Assembly (NCBI GenBank): GCA_009886625.1
Contig: QXZA01000023.1
Location: 74,245 to 138,244 of the forward strand
Origin: Flavobacteriaceae bacterium
GTDB taxonomy: Bacteria; Bacteroidota; Bacteroidia; Flavobacteriales; Flavobacteriaceae
DNA: 64,000 bases
Reading direction: 5' to 3'
Under the pieces are notes generated by a model. The model worked only from the letters and a program-made list of their open reading frames with translations, had not been told where the DNA came from and made no database searches. The position numbers and the translations under genes are program-made. Shown here piece after piece: positions 44,424 through 54,671 of this stretch. Position 1 is the first letter of the stretch; each line of letters opens with the position of its first letter.

Positions 44424-45092
44424 TTATTGATTGGTTTTAAAGAGAGGAAGGAGTTCTTCAACCCATTTAGAATACTGTATCCCACTGGGATGTAATCCAT
44501 CAGAAGCAATCCATTCAGGATGCTTTGACACTTGCCTTGATAGTGGAGTAATGTCTATAAAGCGGATGTTGTAGTTGACACAAATTTCATAAATAGCTTG
44601 ATTGAAATTATCAATTTCAAAAGCAATTTCTTCTTGATTACGGTCTGCTGCATACGGCATAACTCCCCAGTCAGGGATGGAAATAACAATAACGTGCTCT
44701 TTATTATTACCACTAAAAATGACGGCTTGATTAAGTAAATTTTCAAATTCTGCTTTAAACTTTTCAATATCTCCCCCTCTGTATTGATTGTTAACTCCAA
44801 TCAAAAGTGAAACCCAGTCATAGGGATAGTCAAGCGGAGCATCATTGATTCCTTCTTGAAGCTCATCAGTAGTCCACCCTGTTTTTGCTATAATTGTTGG
44901 GGAAGCTAATTCAATATTTTTTTTACTTAGTTCTGATGCTAATTGAATTGGCCAACGCTCACTTTCTGATAAGCTTTCACCTATGGTGTAGCTGTCTCCG
45001 AGTGCGAGTAAACGCAATGGCGGGGTTTTTTCTTGACAACCAAAAAATAGAAGCACTAAAATAAAGATCCCTAAAGGATGAAGCGTTTTCAT
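44424..45092 (-). CDS. SGNH/GDSL hydrolase lipoprotein
   Basis: This 222-residue esterase-type protein has a lipobox LFFGC. The blocks of the SGNH family are present: GDSYTIG (nucleophile Ser), LIGVNNQYRGG (Asn block) and SDGLHPSG (Asp and His). The substrate is an unknown ester. It precedes kynU with a 1-base gap, so the two are co-transcribed, though no functional link is obvious. Confidence 0.88.
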   Translation of the reverse strand: MKTLHPLGIFILVLLFFGCQEKTPPLRLLALGDSYTIGESLSESERWPIQLASELSKKNIELASPTIIAKTGWTTDELQEGINDAPLDYPYDWVSLLIGVNNQYRGGDIEKFKAEFENLLNQAVIFSGNNKEHVIVISIPDWGVMPYAADRNQEEIAFEIDNFNQAIYEICVNYNIRFIDITPLSRQVSKHPEWIASDGLHPSGIQYSKWVEELLPLFKTNQ

Positions 45093-45243
45093 ATTATTTT
45101 AAATTAAAACTAAACGATTAATTACAACCAAAGAGATGAGACAAACGAAGGTATTAAAAATTTAAAAAAGCAAGATCAATATGTCTATGAATAGATGTTG
45201 AAGATTTAAAACGAATTTTTACCTTGTGCTTTTAAATACACTT

Positions 45244-46053
45244 ATGCGATTTATTATATTTCTTTTAGCCCCAATAATGTGTTTTTCTCAGCTAACAATA
45301 GCATCATTAAATTTAACCAAGGAAATTGAAGAGACTTCTGGACTGGAGATTTATGGAAATGATTTCATTACTCATAATGACTCTGGAGATAAGGCAAAGG
45401 TTTATATTTTCAATTCGAAGGGGGAGATGATCCGAAGCGTTAGATTTTATGATTTAAAAAGTAAGGACTGGGAGGATATCGCAGCCGACGGTACCCATTA
45501 TTATATTGCTGATACAGGAAATAATCTTGGAAATCGAAAAGCGCTTAAAATTTACATCCTTAGTAGTGCTCTAGATCCAGAGGGGATAATTCATGTCAAC
45601 TATAAAGCTCAAGAGAACTTTGCCGACAGAAATATTCATCCCTATGATGCTGAGGCTCTAGCTGTTTATGGAGACTCTCTTTTATTGTTTTCTAAAAATA
45701 GAAAAACACAACAATCTGAAATTTATTCCTTTCCTAAAACAGCAGGAGACTATACTTTAAGTCCAATTGCGGTTTTGGATGTAGGATCCTTGATAACAGC
45801 AGCAGATTATAATCAAGAGTTAGACCTTTTGGCATTGACAGGTTATAATTTTAAATGGGAACAGTTTTTTTATACAGTTACAGATTTTAAGAAAAACGGA
45901 TGGGATTCCTTTACTCTTTCAAAGCATAAAATTCCTGTAGGACGAGCTCAAATTGAAGCTGTTAAAATTATGAGTGTTCAAGATTTTATGCTTACCTCAG
46001 AAAAAGTGAAAAATGAACCCGCTCGATTGATACATTTAACCCTGGAAAATTAG
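45244..46053 (+). CDS. Secreted beta-propeller-like protein of unknown function
   Basis: This 269-residue protein has a signal peptide (MRFIIFLLAPIMCFSQ). The sequence has repeating blocks, such as ETSGLEIYGNDFITHNDSGD, WEDIAADGTHYYIADTGNN and PYDAEALAVYGDSLLLFSKN, that resemble strands of a propeller with acidic loops. The frame is open from a GTG at 45226, but the ATG at 45244 fits the signal peptide better. I recognise no catalytic site. It may be related to esterase-like or SdiA-regulated propellers, but this is uncertain. Confidence 0.7.
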   Translation: MRFIIFLLAPIMCFSQLTIASLNLTKEIEETSGLEIYGNDFITHNDSGDKAKVYIFNSKGEMIRSVRFYDLKSKDWEDIAADGTHYYIADTGNNLGNRKALKIYILSSALDPEGIIHVNYKAQENFADRNIHPYDAEALAVYGDSLLLFSKNRKTQQSEIYSFPKTAGDYTLSPIAVLDVGSLITAADYNQELDLLALTGYNFKWEQFFYTVTDFKKNGWDSFTLSKHKIPVGRAQIEAVKIMSVQDFMLTSEKVKNEPARLIHLTLEN

Positions 46054-46133
46054 CTGCTGAGATACTTAACAAACGAGTTCATTATTTTCCTTATTTTGGT
46101 TAAATAAATTATCCGAACCTATATTTAAACAAT

Positions 46134-49100
46134 ATGAAAACACTAATAAATTTTTTGATCTTTTTAGTATTTAATTTCTCTCTTTCTTTTGGTCAGAAAA
46201 AAAAGAAGGTTACTAAAAATTCAGATACTTCGTCAATTGTATATAATGATTTGAAATGGAGAAATATTGGACCTTTCAGAGGTGGAAGAAGTGTCGCTTC
46301 AACAGGTGTTGTTAATGCAGTCTCTACTTTTTATATGGGAAGTACAGGAGGAGGAGTTTGGAAGACACAGGATAATGGGATACATTGGAAAAACATTTCA
46401 GATGGTTTCTTTAAAACAGGAACGGTTGGAGCAATTGCTGTTTCAGAAAGTGACCCAAATATTGTTGTGGTTGGAATGGGAGAACACGCTGCTCGAGGTG
46501 TGATGTCTTCCATGGGTGATGGTGTCTATAAATCAGAAGATGCAGGGGCTACCTGGAAACATATCGGCTTAGATAATTCAAGACATATTGCAAACATTCA
46601 AATTCACCCTACAAATCCTGATCTTATCTATATTGCTGTACAAGGAGCTCAATACGGACCTAGTGATGAACGTGGAATTTATCGAACACAAGATGGGGGT
46701 AAAACATGGAAAAAGATGCTATATTTAGATGAAACAGTAGGAGCAGCTTCATTGAGTATGGATATGAATAATCCTCGAATTTTATATGCTGCTTTCTGGG
46801 AACATTCGCGTTCTCCATGGCAAATGCAGTCTGGAGGATCTAAATCTGGAATTTATAAATCAACTGACGCCGGGGATCACTGGGTAAAACTAAATAAAGG
46901 ATTACCAGAAATAATTGGAAAGGCAGGAATTTCTGTCTCTAGAGCAAATTCTAATTTGGTTTATATCAACTTGGAGGCGGAAGGAGAAGCAGCAGGAGTT
47001 TATCGTTCGGATAACGCGGGTATGGAATGGAAGCAAGTCAATAAAGACAGGATTGCAGTTGCACGCTCATGGTACTACATGGAGGTATTTGCAGACCCCC
47101 AAAACGAAAATATTGTGTATGTTTTGAATGCCCCCGCACTAAAATCTATTGATAAAGGGAGAACATTTCAAACAATGCAGACTCCTCATGGAGATAATCA
47201 CCACCTTTGGATCCACCCAAAGAATAATCAAATCATGATTAATTCCAATGATGGTGGAGCCAATGTTTCAACCAATGGAGGAAAGAGCTGGAGCACACAA
47301 CAAAATCAGCCAACTGCTCAATTTTACAGAGTTATTGCAGATGAGCAAGTGCCCTATCACGTTTATGGCGGACAACAAGATAATTCTGCTATTGGAATAA
47401 AAAGCAGAACAAATAAACGTGGAATTGATTGGAAAGATTGGTATTCTGTTTCTGGCTGTGAAAGTGCATTTTTGGCTTTTGATCCAAAAAATCCAACAAA
47501 AGTTTTCGGTGGATGTTATCAAGGAATTATTGAACGCTGGCAAAGAAATACCGCTACCTCTAAGGAGATAAAAGAGTATCCCGAATTGGCTTTAGGAAAT
47601 GCACCTATTGATTTTAAATATCGATTTAATTGGAATGCCCCTATCATAAGTGCACCCAGCGATTCAAATACTATTTACCATGCTGGGAATGTTGTTTTTA
47701 AAACACAAAATGGAGGAATTGATTGGGAAGTTATTAGCCCTGACCTTACTAAAAATAATAAAGCTCAGCAAGTTGCAGGAGGAGTTCCATTTACTAATGA
47801 AGCGGCAGGGGGAGAGAATTACAACACTTTGATGAGTTTAGCAGCTTCTCCTTTTGATCCCAATATACTTTGGGCGGGAAGTGATGATGGCCTAATTCAC
47901 CTTACCCAGGATGGAGGAAAAACATGGAAGAATGTTAGCCCTAAAAAAATGCAAGAGGGTATTGTTAATAGCATTGAGATTTCTCCACACAACCCAGCAA
48001 AAGCTTATGTCGTTCTCATGCGTTATAAATCAATGGATTTAACACCTTATATTTTCAAAACAGAAGATTTTGGTAAAAGTTGGAACTTGATAACAGACGG
48101 TATAGAAGGTGACCACACTTTTGTTCGAGTAGTTCGTGCAGATAAAAAAGTCCCTGGGCTTTTATATGCGGGTACTGAAACAGGACTTTATATCTCTCAC
48201 GATGATGGTGCTCATTGGAAAACCTTTCAAAATAATTTACCAGTTGTCCCAGTGAATGATTTATTTATCCAAGATAATGATTTGATCGCTGCAACGGCTG
48301 GACGTTCTTTTTGGATTTTAGATGATCTTAGTAATATTCAAGAACAACAACAGGTAAAGGGATTGCATTTAGTAACCCCCAAAACGGCCTTTCGCCTATC
48401 TTCCGGAAAAACACCTAAAGGAAGTCTTCAAGGCACAAATCCTGTATCTGGGATGAATATTGATTATCACCTTGCTGTTTCTTCTGATTCACTTGAAGTT
48501 ACCCTAGAGATTTTTGACAAAGGAGAGGTGATTAGAAGCTATACATCTAAAAAACCAGAAAAGAAAAATTCATGGCCTGGAGGTCCTGGTTCTGAACTAA
48601 TATTGATAAAAAAAGAAGGGTTCAATCGTATACATTGGGATTTTAGAAGGGCTCCAGTCCCCGCAGTAAATAAGGTGTTTGTTTATGGAAGCTATGAGGG
48701 AAGTAGAGTAGGACCAGGAAATTATACAGCGCGCTTAACTTATGGAGAGGAGCAACAGGAAACCACTTTAACTGTTTTGCCAAATCCAAAAATAGAAGCT
48801 TCCCAAGCTGATTTCGACGAACAGCAAAAATTACTTGTTGAAATAGACAACACTTTAGGTGATATTCATAATGCAGTGACTCGCATGCGAAACATTCAAA
48901 TGCAATTACAACACTATGGTGAGGTATTAAAAGGTAAAAAAGAATTTTTAGCGGTTTTAGACAAAGCGAAAACGATAGAAAAGAAATTGAAAGCATGGGA
49001 GCTTAAATTGATTCAACCCAAGCAAAAGACTTTTCAGGATGTAATTAATTTCAACAACAAGCTGAATGCAGAATGGATGTACCTAAAAAGCTTTGTAGAT

Positions 49101-49286
49101 TCAGACGACCCCAAAGTTACTCAGGGAGCTAAAGATCGTTTTCAAGATTTGATGGAACAATGGAAGACGAATGAAAAAGAATTAAACGCAATAATTGAAG
49201 TTGATTTCGAAGCTTTTGAATCCTTGTATCGTTCAATGGAAGTACCAGCATTATTAATTCAAGAAACCAAATATGAGGCTTTATAA
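46134..49286 (+). CDS. VPS10/sortilin-like BNR-repeat propeller protein
   Basis: This 1050-residue exported protein has a signal peptide ending SFGQ. Many BNR/Asp-box repeats are visible, for example GGVWKTQDNGIHWKNIS, GVYKSEDAGATWKHIG, GIYRTQDGGKTWKKM, GIYKSTDAGDHWVKL and GLIHLTQDGGKTWKNV. They form a large ten-bladed-type propeller up to about residue 720. The C-terminal 300 residues carry a beta domain and then a helical stretch (residues about 890-1030). Proteins of this type are often named glycosyl hydrolases, but no catalytic evidence is visible. It overlaps the convergent DUF5916 gene by 6 bases. Confidence 0.85.
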   Translation: MKTLINFLIFLVFNFSLSFGQKKKKVTKNSDTSSIVYNDLKWRNIGPFRGGRSVASTGVVNAVSTFYMGSTGGGVWKTQDNGIHWKNISDGFFKTGTVGAIAVSESDPNIVVVGMGEHAARGVMSSMGDGVYKSEDAGATWKHIGLDNSRHIANIQIHPTNPDLIYIAVQGAQYGPSDERGIYRTQDGGKTWKKMLYLDETVGAASLSMDMNNPRILYAAFWEHSRSPWQMQSGGSKSGIYKSTDAGDHWVKLNKGLPEIIGKAGISVSRANSNLVYINLEAEGEAAGVYRSDNAGMEWKQVNKDRIAVARSWYYMEVFADPQNENIVYVLNAPALKSIDKGRTFQTMQTPHGDNHHLWIHPKNNQIMINSNDGGANVSTNGGKSWSTQQNQPTAQFYRVIADEQVPYHVYGGQQDNSAIGIKSRTNKRGIDWKDWYSVSGCESAFLAFDPKNPTKVFGGCYQGIIERWQRNTATSKEIKEYPELALGNAPIDFKYRFNWNAPIISAPSDSNTIYHAGNVVFKTQNGGIDWEVISPDLTKNNKAQQVAGGVPFTNEAAGGENYNTLMSLAASPFDPNILWAGSDDGLIHLTQDGGKTWKNVSPKKMQEGIVNSIEISPHNPAKAYVVLMRYKSMDLTPYIFKTEDFGKSWNLITDGIEGDHTFVRVVRADKKVPGLLYAGTETGLYISHDDGAHWKTFQNNLPVVPVNDLFIQDNDLIAATAGRSFWILDDLSNIQEQQQVKGLHLVTPKTAFRLSSGKTPKGSLQGTNPVSGMNIDYHLAVSSDSLEVTLEIFDKGEVIRSYTSKKPEKKNSWPGGPGSELILIKKEGFNRIHWDFRRAPVPAVNKVFVYGSYEGSRVGPGNYTARLTYGEEQQETTLTVLPNPKIEASQADFDEQQKLLVEIDNTLGDIHNAVTRMRNIQMQLQHYGEVLKGKKEFLAVLDKAKTIEKKLKAWELKLIQPKQKTFQDVINFNNKLNAEWMYLKSFVDSDDPKVTQGAKDRFQDLMEQWKTNEKELNAIIEVDFEAFESLYRSMEVPALLIQETKYEAL

Positions 49287-51512
49287 TCCAATGAGATATT
49301 GGAATTTTAAGAAAAACTGAGTTTGATCTACTCGAAATGGAGAATAGAACTCATCGTTAAAATTGTCGATAGAATTTTGATTCCCTCCTATATAAAAGAC
49401 AGTAGATGGATTAGGGTTCCATTGCATCAAGGGTTGAATAAAAAAGCGATCAGTAAAGGCATTGTATTCTGAAACTAATCGAATATTTAAGAAATTATTG
49501 AATTGATATCGAATTGAAAAGCGGGAAATAGAACCATTGAAATAATCTGTATTGTTTTCCAGATTTCGCAATCGCGCATATCGGATTGATGGAGATAGAT
49601 TTAGTTTATTTCCTAATTGAAACATGGGCATTGCAAAAAAAGTAAACTCTCGACCCACTTCAGGAATTTCCTCATTATATGCTAAGTCTTTTCCAAAGGT
49701 CATTCGTAGGGTTAAGTTGAAAACCTCACTCGGACTGCTTTGTAAGTTCATTTCACTTTTTCCTACAAACCTATAGTCCCTATTGAGGTAGTTTTTAAAA
49801 ATATCCCAATCATAAGTGTAATTAATTGTTGTGTTTAAAAAAGTTTTTACACTGAATATTCCATCTAAACTGACATTTTTCAAATTGTTGTCAAAGGTAT
49901 AATTGACATCTGCTTTAGTTCCAAAACTGAAGAATTGCAGTCCTTTTTTATTGATAAAATTTTGATACTCATGAAAAAGTGTTGCCCAGCGGCGATTGTT
50001 TTTAACAACAAACCCCACATTGGCTTGATATTCTGGAGAGATACTTCTTAAGTAGAGGTAAGTTTTCCAGTGTTCTGTATTTCGATACAATTGAAGATAA
50101 AAAGCACTACCCTTGAAGCGGTCTTGATCTAATTTGATTGTTCTTCCTTCCAATTGATCTTCACTATCAATCCAGTTTGCATTGGGTTCTTTATTAAAAT
50201 TCCCTAATAATTCATAGGTGAGACGCCAATTTTTATTGAATAAAAACCAACCATCGGTTCCAAAAAGATTTCCATATCCCCCATCAGTATAATAACGATT
50301 TGTAGTCACCATTCCAAGCCGCATATTCTTATTGACTAGGCGCTGATATCGAAATACATTGACATAGGATTGCCCACCTTGACCATAGTAGGAACGATCT
50401 TCCCCGGCAATCTGATAAGGAGAATTTTGATCTAAAGCGGTAAGAAAATAAATTCTTGATTTTTTTGCTTGGCTTAATAGCTTGGTTGAAATTAATGGGT
50501 TATTAATAGACCTGGAATAAAAAGCCCCATCAGTAAAATTAACAATATCGGTTCCCCGATTAAAAAAGGGTCTTCGCTCAGGATATTCCAATGCATAGGA
50601 AGAATTGACATCAATTTGAGTAACATCGGCCTCTACCTGTGAAAAATCAGGGTTGAGAGTAACTTCTAAAGTGCTATTTTTATTTAAGTCAATGTTGAGT
50701 CCTAATCCTGCATTTGGTTTGAATTTGTCATAATTCAAAGAGGCGTTTCTATTAGGTCGAACACCGCTCAGACTCCCAGCTATATAAGGTAAGAGCTCTA
50801 CTCTTTTTTCAATGGTAATATCTTTCAACACTAATTGATCAGTAGTTTGGCAGACTTGACAAGGATCATTTCTGTCAAAGGGTTGACTTCTCAATTCAAT
50901 TTCATTTCCGTCTCGATAGTATTTTCTAAAAAAATTAAAATGCCAAAGTTGATCTGTTCCATTAGGAAAAGGAAGGGAAGAAAATGGAATTTTAAATTCC
51001 ACCTGATATCCATCTTCAACGATTGTTCCTACTGTTTCAAAGTCAAGATTAAAACTTCCATCATAGCGGTCTTCATCGGTGAGGGCATTTATTGCACGTG
51101 CATCAAACTGACTTCCGAAGGGGTTTGACGCTAAAAGATAATTGTTTCTTCCGTCGGCATAGGTGTCAAAGCGTACTATAATGAGGTCATCATTCAGCAT
51201 CCCAAAATCATCTCGAGAACGAACGGATGCACGAATATTTTTTGTGTTATCAAAAGCATGAAATGCAATAAACAAATGGGTATCGGTGTAGGTAATATAG
51301 CTTGATGTTTTTACCTTGGCGGGTAAATTATTTCCGGGATTGACTTCAAAGTCAATATCTACTAGGATAGCATCTTTCCATTCTTCCGGACTCAAAACCC
51401 CATCAATTGTAATTTGATTTAGAGCGGTTTTTTGTGGTTCGAATCGTTCTTGAGCCAAGCTTGAGGTAATAAACAATAATAAAAAGCGAAACAGCTTTGT
51501 TTTTCTTGGCAT
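49281..51512 (-). CDS. DUF5916 protein with CBM9-like domain and outer-membrane barrel
   Basis: This 743-residue exported protein starts with a CBM9-like sugar-binding module (ITIDGVLSPEEWKDAILVD, FIAFHAFDNTKNIRASV, cited by LFIAFHAFD). A DUF5916 region follows (NPDFSQVEADVTQIDVN, YPERRPFFNRG) and continues as a long beta-barrel ending FFLKFQYLIGL. The architecture suggests an outer-membrane protein with a periplasmic or surface domain. The role is unknown. It converges on the VPS10-like gene with a 6-base overlap. Confidence 0.86.
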   Translation of the reverse strand: MPRKTKLFRFLLLFITSSLAQERFEPQKTALNQITIDGVLSPEEWKDAILVDIDFEVNPGNNLPAKVKTSSYITYTDTHLFIAFHAFDNTKNIRASVRSRDDFGMLNDDLIIVRFDTYADGRNNYLLASNPFGSQFDARAINALTDEDRYDGSFNLDFETVGTIVEDGYQVEFKIPFSSLPFPNGTDQLWHFNFFRKYYRDGNEIELRSQPFDRNDPCQVCQTTDQLVLKDITIEKRVELLPYIAGSLSGVRPNRNASLNYDKFKPNAGLGLNIDLNKNSTLEVTLNPDFSQVEADVTQIDVNSSYALEYPERRPFFNRGTDIVNFTDGAFYSRSINNPLISTKLLSQAKKSRIYFLTALDQNSPYQIAGEDRSYYGQGGQSYVNVFRYQRLVNKNMRLGMVTTNRYYTDGGYGNLFGTDGWFLFNKNWRLTYELLGNFNKEPNANWIDSEDQLEGRTIKLDQDRFKGSAFYLQLYRNTEHWKTYLYLRSISPEYQANVGFVVKNNRRWATLFHEYQNFINKKGLQFFSFGTKADVNYTFDNNLKNVSLDGIFSVKTFLNTTINYTYDWDIFKNYLNRDYRFVGKSEMNLQSSPSEVFNLTLRMTFGKDLAYNEEIPEVGREFTFFAMPMFQLGNKLNLSPSIRYARLRNLENNTDYFNGSISRFSIRYQFNNFLNIRLVSEYNAFTDRFFIQPLMQWNPNPSTVFYIGGNQNSIDNFNDEFYSPFRVDQTQFFLKFQYLIGL

Positions 51513-51616
51513 TTTAAAAAATCAAAACTTAAAGATACGATGGCTTTTTAAATTAACACAAAAACATATACTTTAAAGATATTATTTGGATTAGATTTTG
51601 TAATATAAATGCTTAA

Positions 51617-51970
51617 TTTGTAAAAGAAGCTGCTGGGAAAGATTTACGCTGTTTTGTAATTAATGGTAAACTAGTCGCAGCAATTGAAAGAACTGCATCT
51701 AAAGGAGAATTCCGTTCTAACATTCATATGGGAGGATCTGCAAAGAAAGTCAAGATTACAAGTGAGGAGAGAAGATTAGCGATAAAGGCTTCAAGAATTC
51801 TTAATCTCGCAGTAACAGAGGTCGATATAATTCGGTCCAACAAGAGGCCATTACTTTTAGAGGTAAATTCTTTTCACGGACTCGAAGGAATTGAGTCGGC
51901 CACTGGAAAGGATATTGCAAATGAAATGATTATCGCTATTGAAAAGAAATTGAAATATCATAAAGTTTAA
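51617..51970 (+). pseudogene. 5'-truncated rimK (ATP-grasp ligase) remnant
   Basis: The 117 codons correspond to the C-terminal ATP-grasp part of Rim[64 protein letters not shown]. An in-frame stop at 51614 and lack of any upstream match mean the first half, including the N-terminal domain, is gone. In functional RimK the metal and ATP loop reads EVNSSPGLEG; here it reads [10 protein letters not shown], a further sign of decay. An ATG at 51728 opens 80 residues, but no functional ligase is possible. A PepSY gene starts 1 base after its stop. Confidence 0.82.
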
Positions 51971-51971
51971 A

Positions 51972-52658
51972 ATGTTTAAAAGAAAGATCTCCCTTAGAGT
52001 CAGAAAAATACACCGCTATCTTGGACTTTTTATAGGCCTTCAATTTTTGGCTTGGACCATTTCAGGACTTTATTTTAGTTGGACGGATATAGACGAAATT
52101 CATGGAGATCAGTTTCTAAAACCTCAAAAAGAAGATCATTATTCAGAATTGATTGACTTGGATAAGATTCCGGCTGAAATAGTTTCTTTGGTTTTGGTTA
52201 CTGTTGATCAAGTTTCTTATTATTGGATAAATGAAAGTTCTTTATATAACGCTAAAACAGGAGTACAGAAAGGAGAAATAACAGAAGCCGAAGCCCTGAG
52301 TGTTGTCAAAGAAAAAGTTGTTGAAGAACTGCAAGTAAAGAAAATAGAATATGTAAAGGAAACGAATGCTCACGATGAATATCGCGGTCGTCCTTTGCCA
52401 GCATATGCAATTCACTTTGATCATCCCGAAGAATTGGTGGCTTATGTAGACGCCAAAAGCGGACAGTTTCAGCGTATTAGACATCAAAGCTGGCGATGGT
52501 TTGATTTTTTATGGATGAGTCACACCATGGATTATCAAGGGAGAGATGATTTTAATAATTTACTCTTGCGTATTTTTTCACTCTTCGGACTATTTACTGT
52601 TCTTAGTGGATTTCTGTTATGGGGAACAAGTTCAACAACAGTGAGGACACTTTTTTAA
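51972..52658 (+). CDS. PepSY domain membrane protein, short form
   Basis: This 228-residue protein has an N-terminal membrane helix (YLGLFIGLQFLAWTISGLYFSW, residues about 15-36), a periplasmic PepSY region and a C-terminal helix (ILFTVLSGF region, about residues 198-220). PepSY-TM proteins usually have more helices and often act in ferric or metal reduction, so this is a short version. The His in RKIHRYLG and SHTMDYQG may bind haem or metal (inference). It starts 1 base after the rimK remnant, so it may once have been in an operon with rimK. Confidence 0.78.
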   Translation: MFKRKISLRVRKIHRYLGLFIGLQFLAWTISGLYFSWTDIDEIHGDQFLKPQKEDHYSELIDLDKIPAEIVSLVLVTVDQVSYYWINESSLYNAKTGVQKGEITEAEALSVVKEKVVEELQVKKIEYVKETNAHDEYRGRPLPAYAIHFDHPEELVAYVDAKSGQFQRIRHQSWRWFDFLWMSHTMDYQGRDDFNNLLLRIFSLFGLFTVLSGFLLWGTSSTTVRTLF

Positions 52659-52746
52659 AAAATCGAAGTAGATTTTTTTCTTATTCTTTTTTATGAGACG
52701 TTTAAATCTCTTGAGTTTGTTTATTTTTAATGCTCATTAAAAACTT

Positions 52747-54033
52747 ATGGAATATATTTCACTTGCTTTAGCGTTACTTATTTTTTTGGGAATTGCAGTC
52801 CTTTTTTTCAAAAAAAACACTTCTGATACTTCAGGTTTGGAAGAAATCTTTAGAGTGCAACTTCAAAAAGAGTTTTTGTTAAATCGTGAGGAACTTTCCA
52901 AGAACCTAAAAGAGAACCGAAACGAATTAACCCACAGTATAGAGCGCCTTAATGAAAATCTAATCAAAAAAGCAAAAGATGATCGTGAAGAATTACGAAC
53001 TACATTAAAAGACTTTGAAGCCAGTTTCACCAAAAGTGTAGAGAGTTTTAATACCATCCAAAAGCAAAAATTTGATGAGATGAAAACTAAGCAGGATGAA
53101 ATGATCAAAACAACTGAGTTGCGATTAGAACGAATGCGAGAAACAGTAGATGAAAAGCTGCATAAAACTTTAGAAGAACGCTTGGGTAAATCTTTTGAAA
53201 TGGTGACTCAACAACTTTTAGTAGTACAAAAAGGTCTGGGAGAAATGCAAAACATTGCTTCAGGTGTAGGGGATCTTAAAAAAGTCCTTTCTAATGTAAA
53301 GACCCGAGGAGTTTTGGGGGAGATTCAATTAGGAAATATTCTAGAAGAAATCATGTCTCGGGAGCAATATGATACGAATGTAAAAACAAAAAAAGGCTCG
53401 GATGCGATTGTTGAATTTGCAATTAAACTCCCTGGAAAAGACAACAATGATGGATCTGTTTATCTTCCGATAGATGCCAAGTTTCCTCAAGAAGACTACG
53501 TAAGACTTCAAACCGCTTATGAAGCCGGGGACCCTGTGGCAGTAGAAGTTTCTTTGAAGGCCTTATTGCAAGCTGTAAAAAAGTTTGCTAGGGATATTTC
53601 TATAAAATATATAGACCCTCCACACACTACAGACTTTGGCATTATGTTCTTGCCCATTGAAGGGCTATTTGCTGAGGTGGTTCGTCAACCGGATATGATT
53701 GCGTTTTTACAAAGAGAGTATAAAATTGTAGTAACAGGTCCTACCACTTTGGCTGCTATGCTCAACAGTTTGCAGATGGGCTTTAAAACGCTTGCCATTC
53801 AAAAACGTAGTAGCGAAGTTTGGAATGTTTTGGCTGCTGTCAAAAAAGAATTCAACACCTTTGGAGGAGTGCTTGAAAAAGCACAGAAAAAGCTCAATGA
53901 AGCCAATAATGAAATTGAAAATTTAGTAGGAACCCGCACACGAATCATGCAGTCTAAGTTGAAAACAGTAGAACAACTTGAACTACCCTCAAAGCCGAAG
54001 GAAGAAACAAATCTCTTAGACTTTAAAGACTAG
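52747..54033 (+). CDS. rmuC: DNA recombination protein RmuC
   Basis: This 428-residue protein has an N-terminal membrane anchor (residues about 4-22), a coiled coil (about 30-180), a nuclease-like core with VLGEIQLGNILEEIMSREQY and VYLPIDAKFPQEDYVRL, and IMFLPIEGLFAEV followed by a second helical tail. RmuC limits rearrangements at inverted repeats in E. coli. It stands alone, between the PepSY gene and the convergent YceI gene. Confidence 0.93.
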   Translation: MEYISLALALLIFLGIAVLFFKKNTSDTSGLEEIFRVQLQKEFLLNREELSKNLKENRNELTHSIERLNENLIKKAKDDREELRTTLKDFEASFTKSVESFNTIQKQKFDEMKTKQDEMIKTTELRLERMRETVDEKLHKTLEERLGKSFEMVTQQLLVVQKGLGEMQNIASGVGDLKKVLSNVKTRGVLGEIQLGNILEEIMSREQYDTNVKTKKGSDAIVEFAIKLPGKDNNDGSVYLPIDAKFPQEDYVRLQTAYEAGDPVAVEVSLKALLQAVKKFARDISIKYIDPPHTTDFGIMFLPIEGLFAEVVRQPDMIAFLQREYKIVVTGPTTLAAMLNSLQMGFKTLAIQKRSSEVWNVLAAVKKEFNTFGGVLEKAQKKLNEANNEIENLVGTRTRIMQSKLKTVEQLELPSKPKEETNLLDFKD

Positions 54034-54129
54034 AAACAAGATCGGAAAGGAGTGTGTTAGATCCAACAAAGGCAGACTAATTTCAATTCCAAAAGGGCAA
54101 ACCATTGGAGCATTACTTTTACTCTTCAC

Positions 54130-54669
54130 TTATTTGATAAACTCCAACTTAAAATCAAAAAGTAACAGATTTTCCATTTTCACCATCATCAATGATGGTA
54201 GTTTTATGTCAAAATCAGAGGGAGTGAGTTTAAAACTTCCTCTGATGATTTTTTTATTTTTTTCATTTTCTATAAGTGCAGCAATCGATCTTGATTGATT
54301 GACACCATGAAAATTAAATAAGCCAGTAATTTTAATAGAGTCTTGCGCTACAGTAATTGAATCTGAATAAAAACGTACTTCGGGATAAGAAAGGGATTCG
54401 AGTACCTCTAGTGCATGAGCATCTCTTCCGCTGTTATTGCTGTCAAAATCTTTGACTAGAGTGAGGATTGCAATTTGATTAATCTTGTTAGCTTCAACTT
54501 TGGCAATTCCTTTTACATTGGTATTCATTCCTTTCCAAGAATGCAGAATGTGTTTTGCATCATAAGAAATAAAACTATTTTCAGCATTTAACGTCCAAGT
54601 TTCTTTTTGTGCAATACACAAGTTTACCATTAAAAGAAAGAAGAGACTTAAGTGTTTTTTCGATGTCAT
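54130..54669 (-). CDS. YceI-family periplasmic protein
   Basis: This 179-residue protein has a signal peptide ending CIAQ and the lipocalin-like YceI fold: WTLNAENSFISYDAKHILHSWKG (cited by FISYDAKHILHS), GRDAHALEVLESLSYPEVRF, ITGLFNFHGVNQS. YceI proteins bind polyisoprenoid or other lipids. It starts 2 bases after the stop of the preceding b561-like gene, so the pair is co-transcribed. YceI and cytochrome b561 genes are often neighbours. Confidence 0.85.
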   Translation of the reverse strand: MTSKKHLSLFFLLMVNLCIAQKETWTLNAENSFISYDAKHILHSWKGMNTNVKGIAKVEANKINQIAILTLVKDFDSNNSGRDAHALEVLESLSYPEVRFYSDSITVAQDSIKITGLFNFHGVNQSRSIAALIENEKNKKIIRGSFKLTPSDFDIKLPSLMMVKMENLLLFDFKLEFIK

Positions 54670-54671
54670 TA

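Noticed and set aside
44424..44509. Upstream 29 codons of the kynU frame
   Set aside because: They overlap the end of the GDSL hydrolase in another frame, and the kynureninase family N-terminus begins at 44422.
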